From JALRAP01 sp046302815 (lineage in GTDB: Bacteria > Bacteroidota > Bacteroidia > AKYH767-A > OLB10), in contig JBKCHO010000065.1 in the NCBI GenBank assembly GCA_046302815.1, forward strand, positions 1-25,167: a stretch of 25,167 bases of DNA. Reading direction: 5' to 3'. How positions within the stretch are numbered: position 1 is the first letter of the stretch; every line of letters begins with the position of its first letter. This document shows positions 24,329 to 25,167 of this stretch, piece after piece. The translations under genes and the position numbers were made by a program. The notes under the pieces are model-generated. The model ran no database searches. It had not been told where the DNA came from and saw only the letters and a list, made by a program, of their open reading frames with translations.

Positions 24329-25167
24329 TTGCAAGAGGAAATCAAGGGCAAGGTAGTTGGTTTCGACCAAGCCGCTGAAAACAAGGAGATTTTAAAGAGA
24401 TACAGGTCCCTGTTGCGGTCCTGCAAGCAGCACATAGATAAAACGGATCGCAAGCAAATCCGTTTGGCTTTTGATACAGCTCTTGAGGCTCACAAGGAAA
24501 TGCGTCGCCGTTCAGGCGAGCCTTATATATACCATCCCATTGCCGTAGCTCAAATAGCCTCCGAGGAAATCGGACTAGGTGCAACGGCTATTGTTTGTGC
24601 ACTGCTTCACGATGTAGTAGAAGATACCCATCTTACGCTGGAGGATGTTAGAGGCCTTTTTGGTCCCAAGGTGGAGAAAATTGTGGACGGACTCACCAAA
24701 ATATCTGGTGTATTCGATCATACATCATCGCTTCAGGCCGAGAACTTTCGTAAGATGCTGCTTACGCTCTCTGATGATGTGCGTGTAATTCTCATAAAGT
24801 TGGCCGATCGCCTGCACAACATGCGTACCCTCGGTTCACTGGCTCAGGAGAAACAATTGAAAATTGCATCGGAAACCGCGTATCTGTATGCGCCCTTGGC
24901 CCATAGATTGGGGCTCTATGCCATCAAAACCGAATTGGATGATTTGGCTCTGAAATTCACCGAGCCAGAGGTTTACAAATCCATCGCACGGAAGTTGCAA
25001 CAAACCAAAAAAGATCGCGACAAATTCATCTCTGATTTCATCAAGCCTCTGAGAGATGAGTTTGAAAAGCAGGGGTTCAAGGCAGAGATCAAAGGAAGGC
25101 CGAAATCCATCAACTCCATTTGGAATAAGATGAAAAAACAGCAGGTTCCTTTCGAAGAGATTTATGA
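24329..25167 (+). CDS. RelA/SpoT-family (p)ppGpp synthetase/hydrolase, 3' end cut by window
   Basis: A bifunctional stringent-response enzyme; 279 residues are visible. The HD hydrolase domain is intact: His69 (YHPIAVA), His94-Asp95 (LLHDVVEDT) and Asp160 (KLADRLHNMRTL), so ppGpp hydrolysis is expected. The synthetase domain begins at the edge (EIKGRPKSINSIWNKMKK, about 254-270). Its key residues and the TGS/ACT domains lie outside. The frame has a TGA at 24311-24313, and its only standard start before the HD domain is TTG at 24329. The first in-frame ATG would fall at residue 58 and remove part of the HD domain. A good promoter ends 20 bases upstream. Confidence 0.92.
   Translation, partial: MQEEIKGKVVGFDQAAENKEILKRYRSLLRSCKQHIDKTDRKQIRLAFDTALEAHKEMRRRSGEPYIYHPIAVAQIASEEIGLGATAIVCALLHDVVEDTHLTLEDVRGLFGPKVEKIVDGLTKISGVFDHTSSLQAENFRKMLLTLSDDVRVILIKLADRLHNMRTLGSLAQEKQLKIASETAYLYAPLAHRLGLYAIKTELDDLALKFTEPEVYKSIARKLQQTKKDRDKFISDFIKPLRDEFEKQGFKAEIKGRPKSINSIWNKMKKQQVPFEEIY

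Overview
The window is almost certainly from a Bacteroidota chromosome, most likely Flavobacteriales. The signs are two giant secreted proteins with type IX secretion (T9SS) C-terminal sorting domains, promoter elements of the Bacteroidota type (TAnnTTTG about 19 bases after TTTG), a carotenoid lycopene cyclase, little use of Shine-Dalgarno sequences, and an intergenic repeat family built on CCCTGAGCTTG/GTCGAAGGG that I remember from many genomes of this phylum. The genus cannot be read from the sequence.

Layout. Bases 1-444 are repeats: two tandem 157-bp units, then a degenerate array of short repeats whose last inverted copy supplies the stop codon of the first gene. That gene (435-1478, minus) is a DAO-type FAD oxidoreductase. 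Its Rossmann glycine motif lies upstream of the first in-frame ATG, and no standard start precedes it. Facing away from it is crtY, lycopene cyclase (1655-2815, plus). From 12904 down to 2824 eight genes run on the minus strand: a hemerythrin-type RIC/YtfE-like protein, an SGNH hydrolase with LysM, an L,D-transpeptidase-like lipoprotein, an M23 peptidase with LysM, an unrecognised lipoprotein, a beta-lactamase-fold serine hydrolase, an APC amino-acid permease and a CNT nucleoside transporter. The stretch 10510-4158 is tightly packed (overlap of 1, gaps of 38, 0 and 1 bases) and looks like one operon joining peptidoglycan-directed enzymes to an amino-acid permease.

A tRNA-Ala(GGC) with its own terminator (13132-13205, minus) follows. 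Then come two tandem paralogous T9SS cargo proteins (13317-17873 and 18079-21732, both minus). Each has its own promoter and a strong hairpin terminator. They differ by about 301 residues, the size of one domain pair. The last part is a divergent tyrosine-catabolism pair, homogentisate 1,2-dioxygenase (minus) and a fumarylacetoacetase-family hydrolase (plus). The window ends inside a RelA/SpoT-family (p)ppGpp enzyme that appears to start at TTG.

Most of the window is housekeeping and accessory metabolism, not a defence or mobile island. I saw no insertion sequence, CRISPR array, integrase or rRNA. The least-described parts are the lipoprotein inside the cell-wall operon, the modular T9SS paralogs, the operator-like palindrome before the hemerythrin gene and the repeat block at the left edge.
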